A DNA stretch of 64,000 nt from Corallincola holothuriorum (GTDB lineage Bacteria > Pseudomonadota > Gammaproteobacteria > Enterobacterales > Neiellaceae), in assembly GCF_003336225.1 (NCBI RefSeq), contig NZ_QPID01000005.1:273797-337796 (forward strand), read 5' to 3'. The notes below the pieces were generated by a model. The model worked only from the letters and a program-made list of their open reading frames with translations, was not told the origin of the DNA and did no database searches. Numbering within the stretch: the stretch's first letter is position 1; every line of letters begins with the position of its first letter. This document shows, piece after piece, positions 1-10,453 of the stretch. The position numbers were made by a program, and so were the translations under genes.

Positions 1-2
1 AC

Positions 3-872
3 CTCTCTCTAATTAGCCCCGAAGCCAGCGATGCTGTGCCCGATCTAGACGCGTTGCCGCTGACTCCGGAACTGCGGGTGGCGGTGCAGATGATGGAAGC
101 GCTGGCAGGACGTAAGTTTGAGCTGTTTGCCCTCGATCACCTACCGCAGCAATCCGCTGCGGCGGCCGGCTTCACCTATTCGGCACAGGCGCAGCTGTCC
201 GTTGAGATGACCGCCCCCGTTGATGACACGCCGGTGTTGGTGATTGAGCGGGTGTCGGAGCAAGAGCGGATGAGTTTTAGTGCCAGTGGTCAAGTCACGT
301 TGGCAAATGGTGACAGCCAGGTGTTCTCCGTATCCTTGATGATGGCCAGAGATCAGCAGCAAGTGAATCTGTCTGCGACTACTGCTGGTGCGTTGAAAGA
401 CCCGCTGGTGTTGAACCTGGGAGGCAATGGTGTGTCGCTCAGTGAGCAGAAACATGAAATAGATCTGGATGCAGACGGCGAAACCGAGTCTGTTGCCATG
501 CTGGGGAAGCAGAGTTTTTATCTGGTGTTGGATAGCAACGGTAACGGTGAGGTTGATGATGGGCGTGAACTGTTTGGTGCGCTCAGCGGCAATGGTTTTG
601 CTGATCTGGCGGCATTTGATGAAGATGGTAACGGCTTTGTTGATCAGGGCGACAGCGTGTTTAATCAGCTACGACTGTGGCAGCCACAGACAGAGCAATG
701 GCTGAGTTTGGCCGATGTGGATGTGATGGCGCTGTATGTGGGCAGTGAAAGCACCCCGTTCATGCTGAAGGATAGCGACATGAGCTTACAGGGCGCGGTG
801 AGGTCGACCGGATTTTTCCTGCGTAATGAGGGACCCGCCGGTACCTTGCAACAGATCGATCTGGTGGTGTGA
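3..872 (+). CDS. C-terminal part of a large EF-hand-like calcium-binding protein (5' truncated by window)
   Basis: The reading frame is open to the left edge of the window, so the true start lies upstream; the first internal start-like codon is the GTG at 36, which I do not believe. The visible part carries Asp/Gly/Asn-rich loops of EF-hand or dockerin type (DLDADGE, DSNGNGEVDDG, DEDGNGFVDQGD) around residues 145-215 counted from the GTG. The same pattern, in particular DSNGNG..DGRELFG and QLRLW, occurs near the C-termini of large secreted or surface RTX/VCBS-like proteins. I infer a calcium-binding secreted or surface protein. No type I secretion repeat block is visible in this fragment, so the exact family cannot be named. 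Confidence 0.6.
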   Translation, partial: LSLISPEASDAVPDLDALPLTPELRVAVQMMEALAGRKFELFALDHLPQQSAAAAGFTYSAQAQLSVEMTAPVDDTPVLVIERVSEQERMSFSASGQVTLANGDSQVFSVSLMMARDQQQVNLSATTAGALKDPLVLNLGGNGVSLSEQKHEIDLDADGETESVAMLGKQSFYLVLDSNGNGEVDDGRELFGALSGNGFADLAAFDEDGNGFVDQGDSVFNQLRLWQPQTEQWLSLADVDVMALYVGSESTPFMLKDSDMSLQGAVRSTGFFLRNEGPAGTLQQIDLVV

Positions 873-901
873 TCGACCTGACCTCAACATAACTGATTTT
901 G

Positions 902-2230
902 TTAGATCTCCATTTTCAGGATCTTAGAGCGGCGCTGCAGGTTATACATCTGCTGTTTTTGCGGCGGTAGGTCGGACACATCGGCAGGGACAAAGCCATG
1001 CTCTAAGAACCAATGAATACTGTGCGTGGTTAAGGCAAACAGTGTTTCGATACCCATCCGTTTGGCTTTTTGTTGGATCATCCGTACCAGTTCTGTACCG
1101 CGGTCAGCAGAGCGGTATTCGGGATCCACGGCCAGGCAGGCCAGTTCACCGACATGGCTGTCTTCAAACGGGTAGAGGGCTGCACACGCCACCACTAAAC
1201 CATCTCGTTCAGAAATGGTGAAACGGTCAATCTCCACCTCTAGCTGTTCCCGTGAACGGCGCACCAGAATCCCCTGTTTTTCCAACGGCCGGATCAGGTT
1301 CAAAATACCGCCAATATCATCAATCCGTGCCTGACGTACCTGTTCTGCAGGCTCAGTCACTACCTGTGTGCCGATACCCTCGCGAGAGAATAACTCCTGC
1401 AGGATCGCACCATCCACTTCACCACTAATTAGATGGCAGCGGGGCACACCGCTGCGGCAAGCCTTAATGGCTGCGAGCAGGAAAGGCTTGGCCGCTGAGC
1501 AGTTGGCTTTACCGTCGTCATAGCTTTGCAGCAGTGCTTCGGCTTCTGATGGCATCAGCTCGGCGATCACCTGACCATCGGGATCTAGTAACCCTTGGTC
1601 GGCGCAAAAGCCAATCACTTTATCTGCTTTGATACGGATGGCTATCTGTGTGGCCACCTCTTCGGCGGTCAGATTAAAGCTTTCGCCGGTAACCGATGCG
1701 GCGACGGGACCATGGATAACAATGGAGTTTTGATCGAGCTGACGGTTAATGCCAGCCACATCAATCCGTCGTACCTTGCCACTGTGACAAAAATCGATGC
1801 CGTCGATGACGCCAAGGGGTTGAGCAATCACAAAGTTGCCACTGACCACGTTTATCTGTGTGCCCTGCATCGGCGTATTGGCCAAGCTCATCGATAACCG
1901 CGCCATGATCTGTAGCTGCAGCGAGCCTGCCACGCCGGAGATAACATCCAACGAATCGGCGTCGGTAATACGGGTATGTTGGTGGTATTCGCAGGCAATT
2001 TTCGCTTTGGTGAGCGCTTCATCTATCTGTGGCCGAGCGCCGTAGACCAATACAATGCGGATCCCCAAGGTATTTAGCAGGGATATATCATTAATGATAT
2101 TACGGAAGTTCTCGTGCTTGATCGCTTCGCCGCCGAGCATAATGACAAACGTCTTACCGCGGTGAGCGTTAACGTAGGGAGAGGAGTGTCGAAAACCATC
2201 GACCAGATCAGTTGTACGCACGTTTATCAT
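902..2230 (-). CDS. argA: N-acetylglutamate synthase (amino-acid N-acetyltransferase)
   Basis: Transfers an acetyl group from acetyl-CoA to glutamate, the first step of arginine synthesis, in the cytoplasm. The 442-residue length matches the classic proteobacterial ArgA (about 443). An amino-acid-kinase fold covers roughly residues 25-290 ([39 protein letters not shown]) and a GNAT acetyltransferase domain covers roughly 297-435 ([21 protein letters not shown]). The start is an ATG with a purine-rich AGCGGA a few bases upstream. The gene is transcribed divergently from the AsmA-like gene at 2425. I looked for an ArgR box in the 190-bp gap and did not see a convincing one. Confidence 0.95.
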   Translation of the reverse strand: MINVRTTDLVDGFRHSSPYVNAHRGKTFVIMLGGEAIKHENFRNIINDISLLNTLGIRIVLVYGARPQIDEALTKAKIACEYHQHTRITDADSLDVISGVAGSLQLQIMARLSMSLANTPMQGTQINVVSGNFVIAQPLGVIDGIDFCHSGKVRRIDVAGINRQLDQNSIVIHGPVAASVTGESFNLTAEEVATQIAIRIKADKVIGFCADQGLLDPDGQVIAELMPSEAEALLQSYDDGKANCSAAKPFLLAAIKACRSGVPRCHLISGEVDGAILQELFSREGIGTQVVTEPAEQVRQARIDDIGGILNLIRPLEKQGILVRRSREQLEVEIDRFTISERDGLVVACAALYPFEDSHVGELACLAVDPEYRSADRGTELVRMIQQKAKRMGIETLFALTTHSIHWFLEHGFVPADVSDLPPQKQQMYNLQRRSKILKMEI

Positions 2231-2424
2231 ATTCCGCTGCTAGTTTGCCGTTAAGGATAGATCGAACTTCAGGGGGATAGCTATCGACCTGAATGGGGTT
2301 TAATCAAAAACTCTCGATTTAACAAGCGACAGGGTACAAAAATTGGCGTTTTAAGGCTACTTATCGCTGACGATCTTCTATGATTAAAAGCGATATTTTT
2401 CTTTATGTTAGGGAGTAACAACAA

Positions 2425-3174
2425 ATGAAAGTAGGTAAGTGGTTATTAGGGATCGTTGGTGTGGTGGTGATCGTCGCAGGGGTCTTGATATACGGCGTGT
2501 TGAGCAATCTCGACAGTATCGTAAAAACCTTGGTGGAAAAAGTGGGCAGTGACGTCACCAAGGTGGAAGTGACCCTTGATAGCGTCAATATCAAATTGAC
2601 TGATGGACGGGGTGAATTGCAAGGGCTGACATTGGGCAATCCGACAGGTTTCGGCTCTGATTATCTATTTGACCTGAATGACATTGTGCTCGATATAGAC
2701 CCGGCTTCGTTGACCAAAGATGTGTATGTCATCAATGAGATTAAGGTGGATGGTGCCAAGCTGATCGCCGAGCAGAAAGGTGGTAGCACTAACCTCCAAG
2801 CGTTGCTGAAAGGAATGCAATCCGGTGCGCAGAAACCGGCGGAACAACAGCCAAAAGAGAGCCAACCTGCTGAAGCTGGTGCCGATGTGAAACTGGCGGT
2901 GGAGAAGTTTACCCTGTCGAATAATGCCGTCACCCTGATGACCGAGCAGTTTGGTGAGCATAAGATCACCATGCCAACCATCGCCCTGACCAATCTCGGC
3001 AGTGCCAGCAAGGGTTTGACACCTGAGCAACTTACCTCGGAGATTGTTTCTCAGATTACCAAGCAAGTTGAAAAACGGGTGACCGAGGAACTGAAAAAAT
3101 TGGCCGAAGAGAAAGTGAAAGAGAAAGCCAAAGAGAAGTTAGAAGGCGGTTTACTCGATAAGCTTGGCGGTTAA
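2425..3174 (+). CDS. AsmA-like inner-membrane-anchored periplasmic protein
   Basis: 249 residues. An N-terminal transmembrane anchor (residues about 5-26, WLLGIVGVVVIVAGVLIYG) is followed by beta-rich sequence typical of the AsmA/DUF748 group: VTLDSVNIKLTDGRGELQGL, then LFDLNDIVLDIDPASL. The middle is a Gln/Pro/Glu-rich linker (about 130-150) and the C-terminus is a highly charged KLAEEKVKEKAKEKLEGG helix. AsmA-like proteins sit in the periplasm and are linked to outer-membrane assembly or lipid transport, but this short one cannot be assigned a substrate. The start is supported by TTAGGGAG upstream. It stands alone, followed by a hairpin at 3188-3212. Confidence 0.7.
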   Translation: MKVGKWLLGIVGVVVIVAGVLIYGVLSNLDSIVKTLVEKVGSDVTKVEVTLDSVNIKLTDGRGELQGLTLGNPTGFGSDYLFDLNDIVLDIDPASLTKDVYVINEIKVDGAKLIAEQKGGSTNLQALLKGMQSGAQKPAEQQPKESQPAEAGADVKLAVEKFTLSNNAVTLMTEQFGEHKITMPTIALTNLGSASKGLTPEQLTSEIVSQITKQVEKRVTEELKKLAEEKVKEKAKEKLEGGLLDKLGG

Positions 3175-3187
3175 TCTGCTATCTAGA

Positions 3188-3212
3188 GCTCAGATCCAAT
3201 ATGGGTCTGAGC
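3188..3212 (+). terminator. Hairpin after the AsmA-like gene
   Basis: Ten-base-pair stem (GCTCAGATCC / GGGTCTGAGC, one G-T pair) with an AATAT loop, 14 bp after the stop codon. The following bases are not a clean T tract, so this may be a weak terminator or a transcript-protecting hairpin. Confidence 0.4.
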
Positions 3213-3321
3213 TTGCTATATCTGTTCCAGACAGTGCGATATATTTTTAAGCGGTTATCACGAGAGCGACAAACCTTGGTGGTATAACCGACGAGCAATG
3301 CACTGTGTTTATATGAATACC

Positions 3322-3762
3322 TCAGCTGTTGCTCTCTTCTGTACAGCCCTGTGGAAATCTTTTGCAGTCGTCATCGATCACTAACCAGGAGACCTGGCTA
3401 TCCGTGTGAATATGGTAGGTGGGTTGCACCTGACTGGGCTTATCTAACGTGGCGATGGTCATGGTGGTGTAATCGGGATGGCGGGTGTCGCGATAGGTGA
3501 GTGTCGACCCACAGTCAGGGCAAAAACCACGACGAACATATTCTGATGATGGGTATTCGTTGACCGTTCCCTTCGTCCAGCTGACCTGCTCGGTCTTAAA
3601 ATCCATCCAACTGGCGACTACAGCACCAGTATGTTTTTGGCATTGGCGGCAGTGGCAGTGATCTGCGGCGAATGGCATCGCGCTTGTCTGATAACGGATA
3701 GCGCCACATAGGCAGCCGCCTTGGAGTTGGGTTTTATCTGTCATTATCTCGTTGCTCGCCAT
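3322..3762 (-). CDS. GFA/CENP-V-family zinc protein
   Basis: 146 residues matching the glutathione-dependent formaldehyde-activating (GFA, CENP-V/GFA) fold. Zinc-ligand cysteines are visible: C17 and C19 (GGCLCGAIRY), the C36-C38-C41 cluster (HCHCRQC) and C81-C84 (FCPDCGS). Members of this family are often annotated as formaldehyde-glutathione adduct enzymes, but most have no proven reaction, so only the fold is claimed. The ATG at 3762 has AGGA just upstream; an internal ATG six codons in would also give a complete domain. It stands alone between two unrelated genes. Confidence 0.85.
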   Translation of the reverse strand: MASNEIMTDKTQLQGGCLCGAIRYQTSAMPFAADHCHCRQCQKHTGAVVASWMDFKTEQVSWTKGTVNEYPSSEYVRRGFCPDCGSTLTYRDTRHPDYTTMTIATLDKPSQVQPTYHIHTDSQVSWLVIDDDCKRFPQGCTEESNS

Positions 3763-3861
3763 AGTCCTGCTACTAATTATCGGTGGTTGATGCGCCGCTT
3801 TATCATCAGGTTAATTTCGACAAAGCGGAGTGAAATTGCAACAGTAAGATGGGTAATGACT

Positions 3862-3886
3862 AAAAAGCCCCCGCGAACGGAGGCTT
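3862..3886 (-). terminator. Rho-independent terminator of the ygiQ-like gene
   Basis: Read on the minus strand: AGCCTCCG, TTCG tetraloop, CGGGGGCT, then TTTTTA. The stem has one T-G wobble. It lies 36 bp past the stop codon at 3922. Confidence 0.8.
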
Positions 3887-3921
3887 AATATTGTTAGTGC
3901 TAGGGCTGATCAACGGCGCTC

Positions 3922-6324
3922 CTAGCGCGGACGCGGGGCGCTCTTTCCTTTTTGGCCCACTTTGTTCCGTGGAGTAGGGCGCGCACCGCTTTTGCTCTGA
4001 CCTGCTTTAGTTTGACCTGCTTTAGCTTGGCCGCCTTTGCCATTGGGGCGGTTTGCTTCATTGCCGCCGTTGTGACGACCTTTTTGTGCCTGCTTACCAG
4101 ATGCCTTTTTCTTACCGGTGCCGCGTTTGGGCTGTTCATCATGGCTGCGTGCACCTAGTGGCTGGTCGCTACTAAAACGGGTTAAGCCGCGTTGTGATGG
4201 TGCAGGGCGATTTCTGCCACTTTGGGCTTTTTGTCCGCCGTCTACGGACGCTTTACCACCACGGCTAGTGTGCGTGGCGGGCGCGACAAGGTGGTTGGGG
4301 CCGTTACCAATCAACTGGCTTAATCCCATGTTCTTCAACCCTTCACGGATCAGATCGGCATTTTCCGGTGCATGATAACGCAGCAGGGCACGGTGGAACT
4401 TACGCTGTCTGCCTTTCTTGGCTACGGGGATCTTGCCTACCTTGTGATTCACTTTATGCAGCGGATCCACTTCGGTGTGATACATGGTGGTGGCATTGGC
4501 TAAAGGCGATGGATAGAAGTTTTGCACCTGATCCAGCTTAAAGCGGTTCTGTTTTAGCCACAGCGCCAGGTTCACCATATCTTTGTCGGTGGTGCCGGGA
4601 TGCGCGGAGATAAAGTAAGGGATCAGATACTGCTCTTTGCCTGCTTCTTTCGAGTACTTGTCGAACAGCTCTTTAAACTTGTAGTAGGTGTCCATGCCCG
4701 GCTTCATCATCTGTTTCAGCGGGCCCTGCTCGGTATGTTCTGGGGCGATCTTCAGGTAGCCACCGACATGATACTTGGCTAACTCTTTCACATAGCGTGG
4801 ATCTTCTACAGCCAGATCATAGCGGACACCGGAAGCGATCAGGATCTTCTTGATCCCTTTGATATCGCGGGCACGACGATACAAGTTGATGGTCGGTGTG
4901 TGGTCGGTATCCATGTGGTGACAGATATCCGGATAAACACAGGAGAAGCGGCGACAGGTCTGTTCTGCTTTTGGGCTTTTACAGTTAAGCCGATACATGT
5001 TGGCGGTAGGGCCACCAAGATCGGAGATCACGCCGGTAAATCCGGGGACCTTGTCGCGGATCTCTTCGATCTCCTGAACAATCGAATCTTCAGATCGGCT
5101 TTGAATGATGCGCCCTTCATGCTCGGTGATGGAGCAGAATGAACAGCCACCAAAACAGCCGCGCATGATGTTGACTGAGGTCTTAATCATGTCGTAAGCG
5201 GGGATCTTCGCTTTGCCATAACTGGGGTGGGGGATGCGTTGATAAGCCATGCCAAACACCCGGTCCATCTCGTCGGTGGACAGCGGATAAGCTGGTGGGT
5301 TAACCCACACCCAGCGATTGCCAGCTTGTTGAAACAGTGCGCGAGCACAGCCGGGGTTGGTTTCCTGATGCATTACCCGAGAGGCGTGGGCATAAAGGTA
5401 CTTATCTTCCGCCACCCGCTCATAGGCAGGCAGTTTGATATAGGTGTATTCCCACGGTTTACGTTTATCTGCTTTGGCATTAAACGGCATCACAGTGATC
5501 GCCTGTGCCGTCTCCGGTGCCGCCGCTTCTTCGGCAGCAGACTTTTCGCTGCAGGTGCTGACATCCTCCACCTGATAAGGATTCGGCAGTGGATCTATTT
5601 TTCGCAGGCCATCGAGATGGGTGGAGTCTAAGCCTGACCAGCCTTCGAGCGGTTGATTACGCAGCACCGCGGTGCCACGAATGTCCTGCATATCACTGAT
5701 GCTTTTCCCTTCGGCAAAGCGGTGTGCAATGTCTGCCAGGGGGCGTTCTGCATTGCCGTATACCAGTAAGTCTGCTTTGGAATCAAACAGCACGGATTTG
5801 CGGACTTTGTCTGACCAATAGTCGTAATGGGCGATGCGGCGCAGGCTGGCTTCAATGCCGCCGATGACAACCGGTATGCCTTTATAAGCTTCTTTACAGC
5901 GTTGGGTGTAAACCGTGACGGCACGATCCGGACGTTTACCGCCTTCGTTATTGGGCGTGTAAGCGTCGTCATGGCGGAGTTTACGATCGGCGGTATAGCG
6001 GTTGATCATCGAGTCCATGTTACCCGCGGTGACACCGAAGAATAGATTCGGTTTCCCCAGCGCCTGGAATGCGTCTTTGCTGGTCCAGTCTGGCTGGGCG
6101 ATAATCCCCACTCGAAAGCCTTGAGACTCCAGCATTCGGCCAATCACTGCCATGCCGAAGCTAGGATGGTCGACATAAGCATCGCCAGTGACAATGATAA
6201 TATCGCAGCTATCCCAACCGAGGGCGTCCATCTCTTTCTTGGACATAGGAAGAAACGGAGCCGTGCCATAGCATTCGGCCCAGTACTTGGGATAGGAGAA
6301 AAGTGGTTGTTCAGCGTGCTGCAT
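3922..6324 (-). CDS. ygiQ: YgiQ-family radical SAM protein with an extended basic tail
   Basis: 800 residues, longer than the roughly 740 of the E. coli protein. The radical SAM cluster motif CxxxCxxC is C390-C394-C397 ([12 protein letters not shown]), preceded by a B12-binding-like N-terminal region ([24 protein letters not shown]). UPF0313/YgiQ proteins have no settled function. The last 120 residues are low-complexity and very basic, with [18 protein letters not shown] repeats, which suggests a disordered nucleic-acid-binding tail (inference). The ATG at 6324 is the first methionine of the conserved N-terminus ([14 protein letters not shown]). Monocistronic, with its own terminator. Confidence 0.9.
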   Translation of the reverse strand: MQHAEQPLFSYPKYWAECYGTAPFLPMSKKEMDALGWDSCDIIIVTGDAYVDHPSFGMAVIGRMLESQGFRVGIIAQPDWTSKDAFQALGKPNLFFGVTAGNMDSMINRYTADRKLRHDDAYTPNNEGGKRPDRAVTVYTQRCKEAYKGIPVVIGGIEASLRRIAHYDYWSDKVRKSVLFDSKADLLVYGNAERPLADIAHRFAEGKSISDMQDIRGTAVLRNQPLEGWSGLDSTHLDGLRKIDPLPNPYQVEDVSTCSEKSAAEEAAAPETAQAITVMPFNAKADKRKPWEYTYIKLPAYERVAEDKYLYAHASRVMHQETNPGCARALFQQAGNRWVWVNPPAYPLSTDEMDRVFGMAYQRIPHPSYGKAKIPAYDMIKTSVNIMRGCFGGCSFCSITEHEGRIIQSRSEDSIVQEIEEIRDKVPGFTGVISDLGGPTANMYRLNCKSPKAEQTCRRFSCVYPDICHHMDTDHTPTINLYRRARDIKGIKKILIASGVRYDLAVEDPRYVKELAKYHVGGYLKIAPEHTEQGPLKQMMKPGMDTYYKFKELFDKYSKEAGKEQYLIPYFISAHPGTTDKDMVNLALWLKQNRFKLDQVQNFYPSPLANATTMYHTEVDPLHKVNHKVGKIPVAKKGRQRKFHRALLRYHAPENADLIREGLKNMGLSQLIGNGPNHLVAPATHTSRGGKASVDGGQKAQSGRNRPAPSQRGLTRFSSDQPLGARSHDEQPKRGTGKKKASGKQAQKGRHNGGNEANRPNGKGGQAKAGQTKAGQSKSGARPTPRNKVGQKGKSAPRPR

Positions 6325-6434
6325 TTAATACTCTCGAAAACCGGCACCGGGCCGTTTGGGGCGCGAATTATATCAGCTGGTGAAAAAATGTTCAGCTAAA
6401 GCTTATGTTTCGGTGTTTGGCCGACACAACAACA

Positions 6435-6460
6435 AAGCGGAGGCTCGAGAGCCTCCGCTT
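6435..6460 (-). terminator. Terminator of the MaoC-type gene
   Basis: Perfect inverted repeat AAGCGGAGGCT / AGCCTCCGCTT with a four-base CGAG loop. On the minus strand it is followed by TTGTTGTTGT. It lies 20 bp after the stop codon at 6481. Confidence 0.75.
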
Positions 6461-6480
6461 ATCACAAAATATGATTGAAA

Positions 6481-7170
6481 TTAGAAATAGAGTCGAACGA
6501 TAGATTCAGCCACACATGCAGGGCGGCGACAGCCTTCGATCTCGATGGTGATCTCTTTAGTTAGTTCTAGTCCGCGCTTGATCGGTTCGATTTTGGCTAA
6601 GCGGGTACGTGCGCGCAGCTTGTTGCCTACCTTCACCGGATAGGGATAGCGAACCTGATTAAGGCCATAATTTACCGCCATCTTAGCGGTTGGGTACATT
6701 GGCTCATCCGGATTCACGCTTTCTGTTAATACTGGCAATAAAGAAAGCGTTAAAAAGCCATGGGCGATGGTGGTCTTAAAAGGTGATTCTGCCGCAGCAC
6801 GTTCAGGATCTGTGTGGATCCATTGAAAGTCCATAGTGACTTCGGCGAACTGATCGATCCGTTGTTGATCGATTTCCAGCCACTCGCCCACATGGATCTC
6901 CTGGCCAATATGGTTGGATAACTCGATTAACAGTGTTTGTGCTTCAGGGTGTAAAACAATCGCTTTCGGCTGAGCTTCTGCGTTGTCGTTAGCGAGTGGA
7001 CGGAGTGGGTGTTCTCGTACCCAGGAGGCCAGTTGGGTATTGTTCGCTTTATTTAAAAACTCAGTCCAATAGTCACGGATTGTGGGCGAGATCCATTCCT
7101 TTAATTGAAACTGGTGCTGTGCTTGCGCCAGGATCTCGCTTTTCTTTTTTATGAAGTCGACGACTTTCAT
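6481..7170 (-). CDS. MaoC-like hydratase/dehydratase with N-terminal extension
   Basis: 229 residues. The C-terminal two thirds is a hot-dog MaoC domain: MDFQWIHTDPERAAAESPF and TIAHGFLTLSLLPVL are the hallmark of (R)-specific enoyl-CoA hydratases, with the catalytic Asp/His pair in the MDFQWIHTD region. The first ~80 residues are an extra helical segment (WISPTIRDYWTEFLNKAN). By family it probably hydrates or dehydrates an acyl-CoA thioester in the cytoplasm; the substrate is not predictable. It is monocistronic with a good terminator downstream. Confidence 0.85.
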   Translation of the reverse strand: MKVVDFIKKKSEILAQAQHQFQLKEWISPTIRDYWTEFLNKANNTQLASWVREHPLRPLANDNAEAQPKAIVLHPEAQTLLIELSNHIGQEIHVGEWLEIDQQRIDQFAEVTMDFQWIHTDPERAAAESPFKTTIAHGFLTLSLLPVLTESVNPDEPMYPTAKMAVNYGLNQVRYPYPVKVGNKLRARTRLAKIEPIKRGLELTKEITIEIEGCRRPACVAESIVRLYF

Positions 7171-7266
7171 CCGCGTTTACCTTGTTTTTAAAACCGTGTC
7201 ACAGGGACGTATTTTAGCTGATACAGCCCCCCGATGGGAAGCCGTGGTCTGAGCAGTGCAGTCTCG

Positions 7267-9156
7267 CTATGAATTCAATGCTTCATAAAGGCGGTTAATA
7301 TGTTCCGGTTGCAGGAAGTTCTCGACCAGTTCTGCAGGCATCGGGCGACTGAGCAGATAGCCCTGCACCTCGTCACAGTTCGCATCTGCTAGGATCGACA
7401 GCGTATGTAGGTCTTCAACCCCTTCCGCCACTACCATAAAGTTGAGCGTATGTGCCACGGAGATAATGGTTTTAATAATCTCCAGATCTGAAGGCGAATC
7501 ATGCAGCGCGGCGACAAAGCTTTGATCGATTTTAAGTGTGTCTGCTGGCAGTTGGCGTAGGTAATTCAGGCTGGAATAGCCAGTACCGAAGTCATCAATC
7601 GCTACTTTAACCCCCATGGCGCGCAGCGCTTGCAACACAGAGATGGTTGAGTCGATATTTCCGATCACCATGCTTTCGGTGATCTCTAACTCTAATAATC
7701 CAGGGGTGATATGAAATTCATCAAGCAGTGCTTGTACTTGCGCCAAAAAGTCTTCTTGATAGAGCTGCTTTACAGACAGGTTAACTGCCATACCGATAGT
7801 GGCATGCCCCAGTTCACGCCAAAGGGCTAACTGTTGGCAGGCCTGGCGCAGCACCCACTGACCAATCTCTAAGATGAGATCACTCTCCTCGGCCAAGGGA
7901 ATAAACTCACCGGGAGAAATAATGCCATGCTCAGGACAGTGCCAGCGCACTAAGGCTTCAAAGCCGATGAGGCGCATCCCTTTGGTATGGATCTTGGGTT
8001 GGAAGTAGAGCTCTAAGTTGTTGTCACTTACCGCGTTGCGCAGGCGAGATTCCAAAGACAAGCGGTGTAACGCTTGTGCTTCCATCTGCGGTTGAAAGCT
8101 GGCCGCGGTATTTCGTCCTGCCGCTTTGGCTTGATACATCGCCATATCGGCTTTACGGATCAGGTCATCGACGGTGGTTGCGTGGCGGGGCGAGAAGGCG
8201 ATACCGATGCTGGTGGATATCTTAATCTGTTCGTTTAGCTCTTCAAATGGCGCGGCAAGGGCATTGAGAATTCGCTTGGCAATAGCATCGGCTTCGCTTT
8301 CAGCGTTAATACCGTCGAGCAGAAGTACAAATTCATCGCCACCGAAACGTGCCAGGGTATCCTGTTCCCGCAAGCACTCTGTAATGCGCTTTGAAACAGT
8401 GCATAGGAGCTTGTCTCCAGATTCATGGCCGAGCAGGTCGTTGACGTCTTTAAAGTGGTCGAGATCCAAAAACAAAACCGCGAGGAAACTTTGTGAGCGT
8501 TTCTTTTTCAGTAATGCTTGTTCAAGGCGATCGACAAACAGTTGCCTGTTGGGCAGACCGGTCAAAGCGTCGTGGCAAGCTTGAAAGCGGATCTGCGCTT
8601 CTTTGCGCTTTAACTCGGTGACTTCGCGAAAGCTCCACACCCGACCTGAGAGTTCGCTATCAATTATCTTTGGACGCGAGCAGTACTCCAGATAACGGGC
8701 ATCTTTTAGGCTTAACACCCCGGTTAACTCAGCCAGTGGATTATCTTCAAGTGCATGCAACATGGCATACAGATCACCTGGTATCTCTAGCTGGGCGGCT
8801 AGCGTATCCAGCAGCACAACTTCATTCTGTTGTGAGGGATCTTTCGCGACGATGCCAAACAGGTGTGTCGCCGGTTGGTTGTATGCTAAGTAGTTGCCCT
8901 GACGATCGACAACGATAACGGCATCCTGGATCGCATCCAGAGTAATATTGAGTGTGGCAACACGACTGGAAAGTTGGGCGTTCTGCTCGACCAGCTCTGC
9001 AGACATTAGTTCGAGCGAGCGCTCAACCAGTGCTCGGTCTTCATCATTCTGTTCGTAGGCTTGTTCGACAGTGACAAGTAGTTGCTGGATCTGTTCGGGC
9101 AACTCAGTCAAATCAATATTGGCACGCTTTAGTTGGCGTGCCAGTAGTCTATGCAT
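7267..9156 (-). CDS. PAS-GGDEF-EAL cyclic-di-GMP turnover protein
   Basis: 629 residues, soluble. A coiled N-terminus (1-65) is followed by a PAS domain (about 68-185), a GGDEF domain with intact GGDEF at 272-276 and the inhibitory RxxD site at 263-266, and an EAL domain with E400-A401-L402 followed by IDDFGTGYSSLNYL. Both catalytic signatures look complete, so it could make and degrade c-di-GMP, or one domain could regulate the other. It lies 5 bp downstream of the FIST-domain gene, which makes it the likely output of that sensor. Confidence 0.92.
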   Translation of the reverse strand: MHRLLARQLKRANIDLTELPEQIQQLLVTVEQAYEQNDEDRALVERSLELMSAELVEQNAQLSSRVATLNITLDAIQDAVIVVDRQGNYLAYNQPATHLFGIVAKDPSQQNEVVLLDTLAAQLEIPGDLYAMLHALEDNPLAELTGVLSLKDARYLEYCSRPKIIDSELSGRVWSFREVTELKRKEAQIRFQACHDALTGLPNRQLFVDRLEQALLKKKRSQSFLAVLFLDLDHFKDVNDLLGHESGDKLLCTVSKRITECLREQDTLARFGGDEFVLLLDGINAESEADAIAKRILNALAAPFEELNEQIKISTSIGIAFSPRHATTVDDLIRKADMAMYQAKAAGRNTAASFQPQMEAQALHRLSLESRLRNAVSDNNLELYFQPKIHTKGMRLIGFEALVRWHCPEHGIISPGEFIPLAEESDLILEIGQWVLRQACQQLALWRELGHATIGMAVNLSVKQLYQEDFLAQVQALLDEFHITPGLLELEITESMVIGNIDSTISVLQALRAMGVKVAIDDFGTGYSSLNYLRQLPADTLKIDQSFVAALHDSPSDLEIIKTIISVAHTLNFMVVAEGVEDLHTLSILADANCDEVQGYLLSRPMPAELVENFLQPEHINRLYEALNS

Positions 9157-9161
9157 CTTGG

Positions 9162-10289
9162 CTACAGCTCAGTTATCGTTGTGATTGTCATGGTTTGGTT
9201 ATGCAATGCGCAGTCTCCGGTTTCTACTACTGGAGACAGCTCACCATAAGAGTAGAAGCCGCATTGTACAGTATTTGCCCCAAGCAATTCTTTGACGGCT
9301 TCCACTTCTTCTTCAATACGCTGTTTCAAAACCATTTTTCGGCCTACGCAACTGACTAATATCGCCAATTGTGGCGAATGCTTTAGCATTTTTGAGGTGG
9401 CTTGCGCGGCGCCGGTCGCGCCATCGATCAGGCGATCGAAATTGGCTTTCATTAGTTGTGCATAACAGCCTTGCGGCATATCACCGGCAAAAGTCATGCT
9501 TTGTTCTTGTTCATTGATGCCAAGAATGGTGCGGACCACCGCGGGTTGATCTTCATCGACCTTTACACTGAGCGGAAACAGCAAGCCAGAGGCGGGCAGG
9601 TCAGCAGCATACTCGCCAAGGTATTTCTTATACAAGGTTAATGCCGATTGCCCATCAAGTTGCAGCAATACATTATCTTTCGCCGCAGTGATCTTGCGTG
9701 GTGGGCCAAAGGGATCCCAGCCGCCTAACGAGCCATGGCCGACTTCCAGTCGATCACCATATAAGCCGACGGCGATGACTTGGTTCTGATGGACCTGTTC
9801 ATTGTGCCAGGTATAGGTGGCTGCAAAGCGGTCGCCATCTCCAGCCAATCCACCACTGACTAAACATCTGTTTGCTAAAACTGTGGTTAAACCGCGAGCC
9901 AGAGCGGTGCCATTAATATTGATCCCCTCAGAGAAAACTAAGGTGTGTTTTAGCGCCGTCAAATCAAGCTGCTTAGCCAGTTGCTTGCCCATGGTTTCAC
10001 TATCAAGGGCGCTGGTATGCCGTGCCGACACCACCTTACAGCAACTGTGCTGTAGGTGTATCGCGGTTAATGACAGGCTGTCATCTGCAACGCTTATGTC
10101 ACTGATTTCACCAGCGGTACTACAGCCGACGAATTCGGCATCAGGAAAGCATTTATGCAGCAGCGGATACTGTTGCCGGTAACTTTGTTGAGTGCCAAAG
10201 ACCAACACCAATTCAGCATCCGGTAATGATTTCTCATTGATTGGGGCTGACCAGCTATCGTTAACAAAATTGGCTTGGAAAAGCTTCAT
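9162..10289 (-). CDS. FIST N- and C-domain sensory protein
   Basis: 375 residues without transmembrane segments. The FIST N domain (about 25-220) shows LVFGTQQ, VGCSTAGEISD and VSGGLAGDGDRF; the FIST C domain follows (about 225-365: LYKKYLGEYAADLPASGLLFPL and CGFYSYGELSP). FIST domains are predicted small-ligand sensors, possibly of amino acids, that are usually paired with signalling outputs. Here the partner is the PAS-GGDEF-EAL gene 5 bp downstream, forming a two-gene operon. The ATG at 10289 begins the conserved start MKLFQANFVNDSW. Confidence 0.9.
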   Translation of the reverse strand: MKLFQANFVNDSWSAPINEKSLPDAELVLVFGTQQSYRQQYPLLHKCFPDAEFVGCSTAGEISDISVADDSLSLTAIHLQHSCCKVVSARHTSALDSETMGKQLAKQLDLTALKHTLVFSEGININGTALARGLTTVLANRCLVSGGLAGDGDRFAATYTWHNEQVHQNQVIAVGLYGDRLEVGHGSLGGWDPFGPPRKITAAKDNVLLQLDGQSALTLYKKYLGEYAADLPASGLLFPLSVKVDEDQPAVVRTILGINEQEQSMTFAGDMPQGCYAQLMKANFDRLIDGATGAAQATSKMLKHSPQLAILVSCVGRKMVLKQRIEEEVEAVKELLGANTVQCGFYSYGELSPVVETGDCALHNQTMTITTITEL

Positions 10290-10453
10290 CTACAAATGAC
10301 CGAAAACGGGATGGTTTATGAAGTGTAGCTTTTTCATTTTATTATCGTTATGTCAGCAGACAACAATCACTCTGATGATCCTGCCCAATACTATTTTGTT
10401 TGTTGCGAAGTGGCGCTTTAACTTGGCTGTGGCTACTCAGCGGCTAAAACAAT

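Noticed and set aside
2231..2424. ArgR operator upstream of argA
   Set aside because: No sequence close to the TGAATAAAAATTCA-type box was found.
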